This document shows, one piece after another, positions 1 to 8,870 of a stretch of DNA of 64,000 nt (position 1 is the stretch's first letter; every line of letters begins with the position of its first letter). The DNA comes from Colwellia sp. RSH04 (GTDB taxonomy: Bacteria; Pseudomonadota; Gammaproteobacteria; Enterobacterales; Alteromonadaceae): assembly GCF_003545765.1 (NCBI RefSeq), contig NZ_QXIO01000002.1, positions 124,001 through 188,000 on the forward strand. Direction: 5' to 3'. The notes under the pieces were generated by a model. It was not told where the DNA came from, made no database searches, and saw only the letters and a program-made list of their open reading frames with translations. Position numbers and translations under genes: made by a program.

Positions 1-1065
1 TTCTCTAAATTAGATCGAGGCAGCGACGACAGTGATGAAGATGATGACGATTACGAGAGAACGATAGATGATCTTGATAAAATAACGTTAGCACAACAAC
101 AAGAGCAACAAAAAAGTGCCCAAATAAAAGTTGATTTAGACTTACCTTCTGCTTCAGAAGACGACATTCCATTAGGTGATGGTATTAAATTACCCGAATG
201 GGATTATAGAAAGCAATTATTGTTAGAAGATCATTGTTTATTGCAACCTATGCTACCCAGAGACTCAAAACCTTCAAAATTACCGGTTAAATTGCAAAAA
301 ACAGCTAAAACAATTCAGGCACAGTTTGAGCAATTGCAAAGTGTTAGGTATTGGTTAAAAGCTCAGCCTCAAGGTGAAGAATTAGATCTTTCTGCTTGGC
401 TTGATTTTCACGTTGAAAGTAAAACATCTGCAACAGCAGAAAAAGGCTTGTTTCAATCATTTAGAGGTAATCATCGAGACTTATCTTGTTTATTACTTGC
501 CGATTTATCCATGTCAACAGATTCACATTTAGATAATGATAATAGAGTGATAGATGTAGTAAAAGATAGCATGCTGTTATTTGGTGAAGCTCTACAAGCT
601 GTGGGTGATAATTTTGCCATGTATGGGTTTTCTTCAGTAAAGCGCTCAAATGTTCGTTTTACTATGTTAAAGAACTTTAAAGAGAAATATAACGATGATG
701 TCAGAGGCCGCATTCAAGCAATAAAACCGGGTTTTTATACTCGAATGGGCGCAGCTATACGTCAAGCGACTAAAGTTATTAATGAGCAAAATACCAGTGA
801 AAAACTACTATTAATTCTTACTGATGGTAAACCCAATGATATTGACCATTATGAAGGTCGTTTTGGTATCGAAGATACTCATCAAGCAATATGTGAAGCA
901 AAAAGGTTAGGTATAAAACCATTCTGTATTACGATTGATGTTGACGCTCAAGATTATTTGCCTTACTTGTTTGGAAGTGATGGTTTTACGCAAATTTTAA
1001 GACCAGCTCAGTTACCCACAAGGTTACCTCAGCTTTACCATCAATTAACGTCACAAAATGGATAA
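1..1065 (+). CDS. norD: NorD, nitric oxide reductase activation protein (5' truncated)
   Basis: The frame is open from base 1, so the gene starts before the window; 354 residues are visible. After an acidic, low-complexity stretch comes the NorD-type von Willebrand A domain. It has the metal-binding DLSMS motif near base 502, the segment GFYTRMGAA and the segment TDGKPNDIDHYEG, all characteristic of NorD. Known for the family: NorD works with the MoxR-type ATPase NorQ to mature or activate the cytochrome bc-type NO reductase NorCB, so the organism probably reduces NO. The usual partners (norC, norB, norQ) would lie upstream, outside the window. The shorter open frame starting TTG at base 220 is internal to this gene and is not a real start. 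Confidence 0.92.
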   Translation, partial: FSKLDRGSDDSDEDDDDYERTIDDLDKITLAQQQEQQKSAQIKVDLDLPSASEDDIPLGDGIKLPEWDYRKQLLLEDHCLLQPMLPRDSKPSKLPVKLQKTAKTIQAQFEQLQSVRYWLKAQPQGEELDLSAWLDFHVESKTSATAEKGLFQSFRGNHRDLSCLLLADLSMSTDSHLDNDNRVIDVVKDSMLLFGEALQAVGDNFAMYGFSSVKRSNVRFTMLKNFKEKYNDDVRGRIQAIKPGFYTRMGAAIRQATKVINEQNTSEKLLLILTDGKPNDIDHYEGRFGIEDTHQAICEAKRLGIKPFCITIDVDAQDYLPYLFGSDGFTQILRPAQLPTRLPQLYHQLTSQNG

Positions 1066-1081
1066 TAGGGTTTTATTGTCG

Positions 1082-1264
1082 ATGAAAACTTGTTTGTATT
1101 GCCAAAATGAAAACTTAGCAGAGTCGAAGCAATGTTCACGTTGTGGAATGGAGCTTCCTACTAAACAACCCCAAAGTAAAAAAGCAAAATTGCTCTTTTT
1201 CACAAAAGCCTTTTGGTTTATTGTAATTTTCTGCATTATTATGGTTATTTACTTACCAAGATAA
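1082..1264 (+). CDS. small zinc-ribbon single-pass membrane protein (DnrP-like)
   Basis: About 60 residues. The N-terminus has two CxxC-type pairs (CLYC and CSRC), a treble-clef or zinc-ribbon pattern, then a basic linker and one hydrophobic segment (about 18 residues) before a short tail. Small proteins of this design are found after norCBD in pseudomonads, where I recall them being called DnrP; function unknown to me. An in-frame ATG at 1058 overlaps the norD stop, but the family pattern begins MKTCLYC, and an AGGG sits about 11 bases before 1082, so I prefer 1082. Probably co-transcribed with norD. Confidence 0.6.
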   Translation: MKTCLYCQNENLAESKQCSRCGMELPTKQPQSKKAKLLFFTKAFWFIVIFCIIMVIYLPR

Positions 1265-1317
1265 AATATACACGCGTTTATTACATCTTGGTTAGTTTGT
1301 AGCGACTACACATAAAT

Positions 1318-1370
1318 ACCACGTTACTTTAGGCTATAAGTCTGGGCGTGGTTTCTATTTTCTTTATACT
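1318..1370 (+). terminator. possible terminator after norD/zinc-ribbon gene
   Basis: ACCACG at 1318-1323 pairs with CGTGGT at 1347-1352, with an inner ACTT/AAGT pair, followed by a T-rich stretch (ttctattttcttt). The stem is interrupted, so this is weak. Confidence 0.3.
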
Positions 1371-1545
1371 AAAACTTAATTTTCCCCTTCCATACATACT
1401 CGAATATGCAACGTTTCAATTAACAGAGCCTAATTAAGTACCATAAATAGGCTTAACGGCTAGTTTTTTCTATTTTATATGATTATTAAAATATCACTTG
1501 ATCACTTAATCGCCTAATTTTATTAAAAATTTTATTGCTAATTTC

Positions 1546-1573
1546 TTGATTTAGCTAAAATCTGTCATATAGT
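1546..1573 (+). promoter_or_regulatory. candidate sigma-70 promoter of the chemosensory operon
   Basis: TTGATT at 1546-1551, 16-base spacer, TATAGT at 1568-1573, 40 bases before the STAS gene. Matches 4/6 and 5/6 to consensus; no experimental support. Confidence 0.35.
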
Positions 1574-1612
1574 TAATCTTAGTTTAATAATAAATATTGA
1601 AATGGATGGCAT

Positions 1613-1888
1613 ATGATCAAGCTTCCCAGCGAGTTAACCATTGCTCAAGTTGACTCATACCAACCTCAAATCATTTCAGAAATTGATGATAATACGGTTA
1701 TCACCATTGATGACAGTGAACTGACAAGAATTGATACTATTGGTGTGCAGTTTATTCTTGCTGTAGTGACTTATATTATTGCACAAGGTAAAGAGATTAA
1801 GTGGCAATCTACCTCTTCCATATTAAGAGAAAGCATCAACCAACTTGGAATAAATGATGCAATTTTGATGCAATACTTATCGGATTAA
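1613..1888 (+). CDS. STAS-domain protein, first gene of chemosensory cluster
   Basis: 91 residues, a lone STAS domain (anti-sigma-factor-antagonist/MlaB-like fold). At the site where classic antagonists have DSSG it reads RIDTIGVQ, so the phosphorylatable serine is replaced by threonine or the protein is not phosphorylated. It sits directly before cheY and cheA. Small STAS proteins at the head of che operons of this type are common; the role is not established and I infer only that it belongs to the signalling complex. Preceded by GGATGG about 4 bases before the ATG. Confidence 0.8.
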   Translation: MIKLPSELTIAQVDSYQPQIISEIDDNTVITIDDSELTRIDTIGVQFILAVVTYIIAQGKEIKWQSTSSILRESINQLGINDAILMQYLSD

Positions 1889-1940
1889 TTAAACGTTTTT
1901 ACATCACAGATGTTACTTATATATTTATGAGGAAGTACAC

Positions 1941-2303
1941 ATGACAAAGGTGTTAGTTGTAGATGATTCCAACTCAATTAGAGACATGGTGAGTTTTACA
2001 CTTAAAAGTGCAGGTTATCAAACTACTGAAGCTAAAGATGGACAAGAAGGATTAGTAAAAGCAAAAGGTGGTAATTTCGATTTAGTTATTTCTGATGTCA
2101 ATATGCCGAACATGGATGGCATAACTCTCTGTACAGAATTGAGAAAACTTGCAAATTTTAAATTTACACCAATTCTTATGCTTACCACAGAAAGCTCTAC
2201 CGATATGAAAATGAAAGGGAAAGCTGCTGGTGCCACTGGCTGGTTAGTCAAGCCTTTTAATCCAGAGAAACTTTTAGCTACAATTAAGCGTGTAGTACGT
2301 TAA
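1941..2303 (+). CDS. cheY: CheY-type single-domain response regulator
   Basis: 120 residues, only a receiver domain: acidic pair DD8-9, phospho-acceptor Asp52 (ISDVNMPNMDG), Thr in MLTTES and Lys in LVKPFNP. No output domain. As the CheY of this cluster it would be phosphorylated by the CheA directly downstream. A good ribosome site (gaggaag) precedes the ATG. In related accessory chemosensory systems the CheY often does not control the flagellar motor, and nothing here shows which output it has. Confidence 0.92.
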   Translation: MTKVLVVDDSNSIRDMVSFTLKSAGYQTTEAKDGQEGLVKAKGGNFDLVISDVNMPNMDGITLCTELRKLANFKFTPILMLTTESSTDMKMKGKAAGATGWLVKPFNPEKLLATIKRVVR

Positions 2304-2321
2304 ATTTACTAGGTACTCTTT

Positions 2322-4424
2322 ATGACTGTTGATTTATCACAATTTATACCTAGCTTTTTAGAAGAGAGCTTTGAAGGCCTAGAGTTAATGGAATCAGGCT
2401 TGTTAAATCTTCAAGCGGGGGATAGTGAATTAATTCACTCTATTTTTCGTGCAGCGCATTCGATTAAAGGTGGTGCAGGTACATTTGGTTTTGAAAATGT
2501 GACCGATTTCACCCATTTAGTAGAAACTTTATTGGATGAAATGCGCGATGGCCGTCGTGAAATTACCAATGATGATACTGAAATTTTATTAGAATCTGTT
2601 GATTGCATACGCTTGCTAATAGAAGCAGCTCGCGATGGTGATGAATATGATAGCGATAAAATTGAGCAAACGTCTGATAGACTAACAATAGCCTTAGAAA
2701 AAAAGCCAACAACTGATAATAATGATTCTTTTAAAGAAGAAAAATGTACTAAAGAAAAGCATTATATCATTAATTTTGTTCCTGAATTAAGTTTAGCAAA
2801 AACGGGGAATGACCCTATATTTTTATTATCTGCTCTTGCTGAACTTGGCACGTTAACAGTAAAGGCTGACTCATCTACGCTACCTGCATTAAATGATATA
2901 GACCCACTTGAACTCTATCTCAGCTGGCAATTAAGGCTGATAAGTGATGCAAGTATCGAAGATATTGAAGAAATTTTTGAATGGGTTGAAGATGAGTGTG
3001 AGTTAGATATTACAATAGATGAAGCCAATCAACCTGAAAAAAATCCTGAACAAACAACACTAAATAAAAATCATGAATCAGAAGAACCTTTAAAGCAAAA
3101 TAATGATGAAGAGACTCAGGTTATAACGCCAGAACCGAAAATAGAAGTAGTTAAAGAAAACTCACCAATAACAGCCAAACCTAAAGCTAAATCAGATGTT
3201 GGTTCAATACGAGTTGGCGTTGATAAGGTAGATAGCTTAATTAATTTAGTGGGTGAGTTAGTCATAACACAATCAATGCTTTCAGAGTTAGGTAGTGATT
3301 TTGATTTGTCTAAACTAGACCGTTTAACTAATGGGCTAGAACAATTATTGCAAAACACAAAAGAGTTACAAGAAAGTGTAATGCGTATTCGAATGCTCCC
3401 TATAAGTTTTGCATTCAATCGCTTTCCTCGTTTAGTTCACGATTTAGCAATTAAAACAGGTAAGGAAATGGAGCTCATTATTAAAGGTGAGCAAACAGAG
3501 CTAGATAAAACTGTTATGGAACAGATAGGTGATCCACTTGTTCACCTCATTAGAAATGCAGTTGATCATGGAATTGAACCAAGCGAAATTAGACTCGCTA
3601 ACGGTAAATCTAAGAAAGGTATTATTTCTCTTGATGCTTATCACCAAGGTGGAAATATTGTTATCGAAATATCAGATGATGGTAGTGGAATCAATAGAGA
3701 TAACGTATTTAACAAGGCTGTTGAGAAAGGGCTGATAGATGCTAATGCGACTCTTTCTGATAGCCAAGTCTATGATTTGTTATTTGAACCTGGTTTTTCT
3801 ACCGCTCAAGAAGTTACAGATATTTCTGGTAGGGGTGTTGGCATGGATGTTGTGAAAAGAAATATCCAAGCTCTTGGAGGGAGAATTCAAGTTGACTCAA
3901 CACCAGGTCAGGGCAGTAATTTCAAAGTCAATTTACCATTAACATTAGCGATACTTGATGGTCAGTTAGTAAAAGTTGGAACAGAAACATACATCATTCC
4001 TTTGATATCTATTGTTGAGTCTTTACAAATTGAAAAAGAATTTTTGAATCGAGTCTCTGGTGACATGGATTTATATAGGTTAAGAGAAGATAACGTCCCA
4101 ATTTTACCGGTATTTCAACTATTTAATATAGATGCGCAATGCAATGAACTTGATAACGCGTTACTGGTTGTGGTTGAAGCAGATGGTCAAAAAGTAGGTT
4201 TAATGGTTGATGATTTATTAGCTCAACAACAAGTTGTTATAAAAAGCTTAAAAGATAATTATCAACAAGTGCTAGGGATTTCAGGAGCCACTATCTTAGG
4301 TGATGGCTCGGTAGCAATGATTTTAGACATACCCGGCATGATTCAAATGGCCCTTGAAAAAGCACAACGTTCCCAGCATCAGAAATACCCTAATCAAATA
4401 GAGAAAGTCGGAGGGTATAATTAA
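2322..4424 (+). CDS. cheA: CheA chemotaxis histidine kinase
   Basis: 700 residues, complete domain set. The Hpt domain (about 1-105) has His46 in AAHSIKGGAGTFGF; then a linker with a second folded part (about 145-235) and a charged, low-complexity stretch (240-295); the dimerisation domain (about 295-355); the ATPase with N box (HLIRNAVDHGIEP), DDGSGIN and GRGVGMDVV (about 360-535); and a C-terminal CheW-like P5 domain (about 545-685). Autophosphorylates on His46 and passes phosphate to CheY and CheB. Starts 18 bases after cheY; its stop overlaps the next start by one base. Confidence 0.96.
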   Translation: MTVDLSQFIPSFLEESFEGLELMESGLLNLQAGDSELIHSIFRAAHSIKGGAGTFGFENVTDFTHLVETLLDEMRDGRREITNDDTEILLESVDCIRLLIEAARDGDEYDSDKIEQTSDRLTIALEKKPTTDNNDSFKEEKCTKEKHYIINFVPELSLAKTGNDPIFLLSALAELGTLTVKADSSTLPALNDIDPLELYLSWQLRLISDASIEDIEEIFEWVEDECELDITIDEANQPEKNPEQTTLNKNHESEEPLKQNNDEETQVITPEPKIEVVKENSPITAKPKAKSDVGSIRVGVDKVDSLINLVGELVITQSMLSELGSDFDLSKLDRLTNGLEQLLQNTKELQESVMRIRMLPISFAFNRFPRLVHDLAIKTGKEMELIIKGEQTELDKTVMEQIGDPLVHLIRNAVDHGIEPSEIRLANGKSKKGIISLDAYHQGGNIVIEISDDGSGINRDNVFNKAVEKGLIDANATLSDSQVYDLLFEPGFSTAQEVTDISGRGVGMDVVKRNIQALGGRIQVDSTPGQGSNFKVNLPLTLAILDGQLVKVGTETYIIPLISIVESLQIEKEFLNRVSGDMDLYRLREDNVPILPVFQLFNIDAQCNELDNALLVVVEADGQKVGLMVDDLLAQQQVVIKSLKDNYQQVLGISGATILGDGSVAMILDIPGMIQMALEKAQRSQHQKYPNQIEKVGGYN

Positions 4425-4957
4425 TGAATATACAAGCCATGGCAAATGAGATACCTGTTGAGGGTGAGCATTCAATTGAAGGTATCGATTTTATTACTAG
4501 TGCTGATCAATACCTGACTTTTACATTAGCTCATGAGCAATATGCGGTAGACATTCTTTGTGTAGAAGAAATTAGAAGCTGGGAAAGACCAACAATTATT
4601 CCTAATTCACCTTCTTATATTCAAGGTGTTATCAATATGCGTGGTGTTATTGTGCCTATTATCGATCTTCGATTGAAATTTTCAATTGGTGAAGCATCTT
4701 ATACTGAAACGACAGTCGTGATTGTTTTAACTTACCAAGCAGAAAGCTCTTCGAGGACAATGGGCTTTGTCGTAGATGCTGTTTCAGATGTATTAAATGT
4801 AGAGTCTGGAGATATTAAACCTGCACCTCATTTTGGTGGGTGTGTCCCACCACAGTATATTGAAGGGCTAATAAATGCTGATTCTAAAGTGGTCACGTTA
4901 TTAAACGTAGCTAATTTACAGCTATTAGAGAAAGACGACAACCATGCATCAATATAA
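4424..4957 (+). CDS. cheW: CheW coupling protein 1
   Basis: 177 residues, one CheW domain (about 27-165) after a short N-terminal extension. It has the family core INMRGVIVPIIDLRLKF and FVVDAVSDVL. CheW bridges receptor tips to the P5 domain of CheA. The ATG overlaps the cheA stop (TAATG), so translation is probably coupled. A second cheW follows immediately; the two differ over most of their length, so this is an old duplication and the two may hold different positions in the array. Confidence 0.94.
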   Translation: MNIQAMANEIPVEGEHSIEGIDFITSADQYLTFTLAHEQYAVDILCVEEIRSWERPTIIPNSPSYIQGVINMRGVIVPIIDLRLKFSIGEASYTETTVVIVLTYQAESSSRTMGFVVDAVSDVLNVESGDIKPAPHFGGCVPPQYIEGLINADSKVVTLLNVANLQLLEKDDNHASI

Positions 4958-4978
4958 TACTTAGTAATGGGAAATATC

Positions 4979-5491
4979 ATGATAGATAGCGAACAAGAGT
5001 ATTTAACATTTTTGCTTCAAGGTGAAGAATACGGTATTGATATTCTTTGTGTACAAGAAATTAGAGTATGGAGCTCTATCACTGAGCTACCCAACAAGCC
5101 TGATTATATCAAGGGAGTTATAAACTTACGCGGAGTTATCATTCCTATCATTGATTTAAGGTTACGGTTTGGTCAAGAGGCGCTTGAGTATAACGATCAA
5201 ACAGTTACTATTATTTTAAAACAAACTAATGCACATAGAACAATGGTTGTTGGTTTGGTTGTTGATGCAGTCTCAGAAGTATACAAATTTACTCATCAAT
5301 CTATTAGGCCGGCGCCTGCTTTTGGTAACAACATAGATAGTTGTTTTTTAAAGGGCTTAGCAAGTGTAGAGGAAAAACTCATTATTCTGTTAGATAGTGA
5401 CACTTTGCTGAACGAAGATGATCTTTATTGTATAGAGCACTCCTCAGTTGATGAAAGTCAAACTGAAGCAGTAGAACAAACCATAATGTAA
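4979..5491 (+). CDS. cheW: CheW coupling protein 2
   Basis: 170 residues, one CheW domain with INLRGVIIPIIDLRLRF and LVVDAVSEVYKF. I chose the ATG at 4979 because a GGGA lies 7 bases before it; the in-frame ATG at 4967 has no ribosome site. It partners CheA and the receptor, as for the first cheW. Paired cheW genes are typical of this operon type. Confidence 0.93.
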   Translation: MIDSEQEYLTFLLQGEEYGIDILCVQEIRVWSSITELPNKPDYIKGVINLRGVIIPIIDLRLRFGQEALEYNDQTVTIILKQTNAHRTMVVGLVVDAVSEVYKFTHQSIRPAPAFGNNIDSCFLKGLASVEEKLIILLDSDTLLNEDDLYCIEHSSVDESQTEAVEQTIM

Positions 5492-5545
5492 TGCATTTAC
5501 TTACCCATTAGATAATAAAAAGATTAAACAATACAGGAATTTGAT

Positions 5546-7954
5546 ATGACTCCAAAGCAAATAAGCTTAGTGCAAGAAAGTTGGATAAAAGTTCTCCCAA
5601 TAGCTCCTAAGGCAGCGGAAATATTTTATCAAACATTATTTGAAATGGACCCCGCCTTAACTTCACTTTTTCCTGAAGATTTAACTGAGCAGGGTAAGAA
5701 ACTTATGTCGATGCTCGACACAGCGGTAAAATTGCTAAATGATCCAAATAAGTTAATTCCAGCCGTTGAAAAGTTAGGTATAAAGCACCTTGAATATGGC
5801 ACGAAAGAAGAACATTACGCTACTGTAGGTGCTGCATTAATAAAGACTCTAACTGTGGGCTTGGGTGATGAGTTTACTCCGTCTGTTAAACGAGCTTGGA
5901 CAGCTGTTTATAAAACGTTATCAACAACGATGATAACTGCTGCCAATAATTCTGCTAGAGAGAATAAGCAATCTAACAAAAGTAACAAGAAAGGTGCAAT
6001 GATGAACAATAAAACTAAGGAAGGAAATGATTTAGCTGTACGTTTGCAAGGCGCTTTAGATCAATCTATGACAGCATTTATGATGATAGACAGGAATTTT
6101 ACTATCACATATTTTAATAAAGCCACACTTGATTTACTGAAGAAGCATGAAGAAACGTTTGTTAAAAAGTGGCCAAGCTTTAAAGCTGATGCAGACTCTA
6201 TGATGGGCATTAATATAGATATGTTCCATAAGAACCCTGAGCATCAACGCAAGCTATTATCAGATCCTGCTAATTTACCATTTACTACCGATATAAAAAT
6301 ATTGCATTTGACGATAGAGCTAAATGTTACTGCGATAATGGATTTAAACGGGGAATATATCGGAAACTCTTTAGAGTGGTCAGACGTAACAGAAATAAGA
6401 TCTAAATCTTTAGAAGTAGGCCGTTTAACCTCAGCGGTTGAAGGAATGACAACTAATTTAATGATGGCCGATACCCAAGGTAACATCGTGTATGCTAACC
6501 CTGCGGTATTAAATATGTTACGTAGAAGAGAAGAGCGACTTCGTACCGCTCTACCATCATTTAGTGTTGACAAAGTCATAGGGACAAATTTTGACTCTTT
6601 TCATAAGAACCCTGCACATCAACAAAATTTACTAGGAAATCCTGATAATCTTCCATACTCAGCTGAAATTAATGTCGTAGGACTCACCTTTCAACTCATT
6701 GCAATCCCTTTAAGAGATGATAAAGGGAATCATGTAGGAAATGCAGTGCAATGGTTAGATCTTACTGAAGAGAAAGATGCGCAAAAACAAATTGAAAATT
6801 TAATCACAGATGCTATTTCAGGCAAATTAGATAGTCGTATTGATACAGAAAACTATGAAGGCTTTATGAATGTTTTAGGGACTAACATTAATAATTTGAT
6901 GGATGCTATCGTTGAACCGATTAATGATGCAATTAATATAGCTCAGGCACTTGCTGATGGCGATCTAACTCAGTCAATGAATGATAACTATGGGGGGGAA
7001 TTTTTAGCACTAGCTAATGCTATGAATGGCTCTATAGAAAATTTAACTAATATGGTTGGGGAAATACGAGGGGCTTCTACTAACGTTTTTGATTCAGCGC
7101 GTGAAATTGCTGAAGGAAATAACGAATTAAGTCACAGAACAGAATCGCAAGCATCTAGCCTTGAAGAAACAGCTTCTGCTATGGAAGAGATAACTAGCAC
7201 TGTTCAGCAAAATGCTGAAAATGCAACTGAAGCGAGTAAATTGTCTGACTCTGTAATGGACAAAGCGACTAACGGTGGCTCTGTAGTTAGAAATGCTATT
7301 ACAGCGATGAGTGATATTAATAAATCGAGTAAGAAAATAGCAGATATTATCAGTGTTATTGATGAAATAGCCTTCCAAACAAACCTATTAGCACTTAATG
7401 CAGCGGTAGAGGCGGCAAGGGCAGGCGAACAAGGTCGAGGTTTTGCCGTTGTTGCAGCTGAAGTGAGAAACCTTGCTCAACGTTCTGCTGGTGCAGCTAA
7501 AGAAATTAAAGGGTTAATTAATGACAGCGTTGAAGCGGTTGGACAAGGAACAAAACTAGTTGATGAAACAGGACAAACATTTAGCGAGTTAGTAACGTCT
7601 ATAGAAGAAGTTAGTAAAATGATTTCAGATATAGACAGTGCAGGTAAAGAGCAATCAGCAGGTATTAGAGAGGTAAGTGCTGCGGTTAGTCAAATGGATG
7701 AAATGACACAACAAAATGCCGCATTAGTTGAAGAAGCAGCAGCATCAAGTAAGTCAATGGAAGAGCAGTCGCAAGCATTATTAGAACAAGTCGCTTTTTT
7801 AAATACTGGTGAAGAAGAACAAAAACCAGTTATTCGTTCACCAAGACAAAATTCTAATAAACGTACATCAAAATTTAGTCCCGCAGTGCCTTCATTAAGT
7901 AGTAAAGCTAAAAGACCGGTAACCCCTGTTGATCAAGAATGGGAAGAGTTTTAG
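5546..7954 (+). CDS. soluble methyl-accepting receptor: globin-PAS-PAS-HAMP-MCP
   Basis: 802 residues, no membrane segment. Residues 1-140 are a Vitreoscilla/flavohaemoglobin-type globin: Tyr28 (B10), Phe42 (CD1), Gln49 (E7) and proximal His81 in GIKHLEYG. Two PAS domains follow (about 165-285 and 293-408), each with FHKNP.H and, exactly 50 residues later, a Trp before the closing acidic motif (His228/Trp278; His353/Trp403), the pattern of Aer2-type haem PAS domains. HAMP-like helices run about 410-505, then the signalling tip (about 600-650, [22 protein letters not shown]). The C-terminus is EWEEF, a CheR-tethering pentapeptide like the GWEEF of Pseudomonas Aer2/McpB. Inferred role: cytoplasmic O2 or NO receptor feeding CheA. 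Haem binding is predicted, not shown. Confidence 0.9.
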   Translation: MTPKQISLVQESWIKVLPIAPKAAEIFYQTLFEMDPALTSLFPEDLTEQGKKLMSMLDTAVKLLNDPNKLIPAVEKLGIKHLEYGTKEEHYATVGAALIKTLTVGLGDEFTPSVKRAWTAVYKTLSTTMITAANNSARENKQSNKSNKKGAMMNNKTKEGNDLAVRLQGALDQSMTAFMMIDRNFTITYFNKATLDLLKKHEETFVKKWPSFKADADSMMGINIDMFHKNPEHQRKLLSDPANLPFTTDIKILHLTIELNVTAIMDLNGEYIGNSLEWSDVTEIRSKSLEVGRLTSAVEGMTTNLMMADTQGNIVYANPAVLNMLRRREERLRTALPSFSVDKVIGTNFDSFHKNPAHQQNLLGNPDNLPYSAEINVVGLTFQLIAIPLRDDKGNHVGNAVQWLDLTEEKDAQKQIENLITDAISGKLDSRIDTENYEGFMNVLGTNINNLMDAIVEPINDAINIAQALADGDLTQSMNDNYGGEFLALANAMNGSIENLTNMVGEIRGASTNVFDSAREIAEGNNELSHRTESQASSLEETASAMEEITSTVQQNAENATEASKLSDSVMDKATNGGSVVRNAITAMSDINKSSKKIADIISVIDEIAFQTNLLALNAAVEAARAGEQGRGFAVVAAEVRNLAQRSAGAAKEIKGLINDSVEAVGQGTKLVDETGQTFSELVTSIEEVSKMISDIDSAGKEQSAGIREVSAAVSQMDEMTQQNAALVEEAAASSKSMEEQSQALLEQVAFLNTGEEEQKPVIRSPRQNSNKRTSKFSPAVPSLSSKAKRPVTPVDQEWEEF
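5989..6004 (+). promoter_or_regulatory. internal ribosome site and double ATG at the globin/PAS junction
   Basis: Within the receptor gene, in the charged linker after the globin, GAAAGG (AGG at 5992-5994) is followed by in-frame ATGs at 5999 and 6002; the second is 7 bases from the AGG. Translation from here would give a globin-less PAS-PAS-HAMP-MCP protein starting at Met152/153. It may be a working second start or a relic of the gene before fusion. Confidence 0.4.
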
Positions 7955-7963
7955 AGAAGTATT

Positions 7964-8848
7964 ATGTCGATACAACCTCGAGATAATCACTTTAAAGTGG
8001 ATAGAGACAATAAAGCTAAGTTATCAAATAGTGAATTTAGCTTTATATGTCAGTTTGTATATCAAACGACGGGCATTGTATTAAATGAAAGTAAACGTGA
8101 AATGGTATATCGCCGATTTACTCGGATTGTAAGAGAAAAGAAGCTTGCTTCTTTTTCAAAATATTGTCAGTTACTTGAAAGTAATCCAGAGCAAGAAAAA
8201 GATTATTTTATTAATGCAATAACAACCAATTTAACTAGTTTCTTTAGGGAGCAACATCATTTTGATTATTTAATACAAACAGAACTTCCTAATTTGTTGC
8301 AAACCAAAAAAAGGCAAGGAAATGGTAAAAAACGCTTAAGAATATGGTCTTCTGCAAGCTCAACAGGAGAAGAACCCTATAGTATTGCGATGACATTGCA
8401 CAGTATTTTTAAAAATGAGCTTTCAGAATGGGATGCTAAAATTCTAGCAACAGATATAGACAGTAATGTATTAAATAAAGGTAAAAGTGGTATTTATGAT
8501 CAAAAAAGAGTTGAGGACATTCCACAGCACTTTTTAGAAGAATATTTTTATCAAGGTAAAGCTCACAATCTTAATAACGTGAAAGTGACGAGTAATCTTC
8601 AACGTTTAATCACTTTTAAACGGTTGAATTTGTTAAACGAGTGGCCAATGAAAGGACCATTCGATATTATTTTTTGTCGTAATGTCATTATATATTTCGA
8701 CAAAGTGACGCAGCAAGATTTATTCGCTCGTTATTATGATTTATTAGCGCCTGGTGGTTTATTTATACTTGGTCACAGTGAAAACCTCGGTGAGTTTCAA
8801 AAATATTTTGAACATGCAGGCAGAACAATGTTTAGAAAACCTGTTTAA
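7964..8848 (+). CDS. cheR: CheR receptor methyltransferase
   Basis: 294 residues. N-terminal helical domain (about 25-90) and a SAM-binding domain with SSASSTGEEPYSIAM, ILATDIDSNVL and IIFCRNVIIYFD. It methylates receptor glutamates using S-adenosylmethionine. The upstream receptor ends in EWEEF, so tethered methylation is likely. Starts 9 bases after the receptor stop. Confidence 0.95.
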   Translation: MSIQPRDNHFKVDRDNKAKLSNSEFSFICQFVYQTTGIVLNESKREMVYRRFTRIVREKKLASFSKYCQLLESNPEQEKDYFINAITTNLTSFFREQHHFDYLIQTELPNLLQTKKRQGNGKKRLRIWSSASSTGEEPYSIAMTLHSIFKNELSEWDAKILATDIDSNVLNKGKSGIYDQKRVEDIPQHFLEEYFYQGKAHNLNNVKVTSNLQRLITFKRLNLLNEWPMKGPFDIIFCRNVIIYFDKVTQQDLFARYYDLLAPGGLFILGHSENLGEFQKYFEHAGRTMFRKPV

Positions 8849-8870
8849 AACATTAATCATAGAGGTGTAT

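Larger units (their letters stand above)
1265..1612. other. intergenic region between nor and chemosensory genes
   Basis: AT-rich, no credible open frame on either strand. It contains a weak hairpin soon after the zinc-ribbon gene and a sigma-70-like promoter just before the STAS gene (both listed separately). I see no repeat or RNA gene in it. Confidence 0.6.

Noticed and set aside
3116-3418. A 100-codon open frame on the minus strand inside cheA.
   Set aside because: It lies wholly within a well-supported gene, has no ribosome site and no recognisable protein features. The same holds for the many other antisense frames in gyrA, nrdA, rpsA and the che genes.
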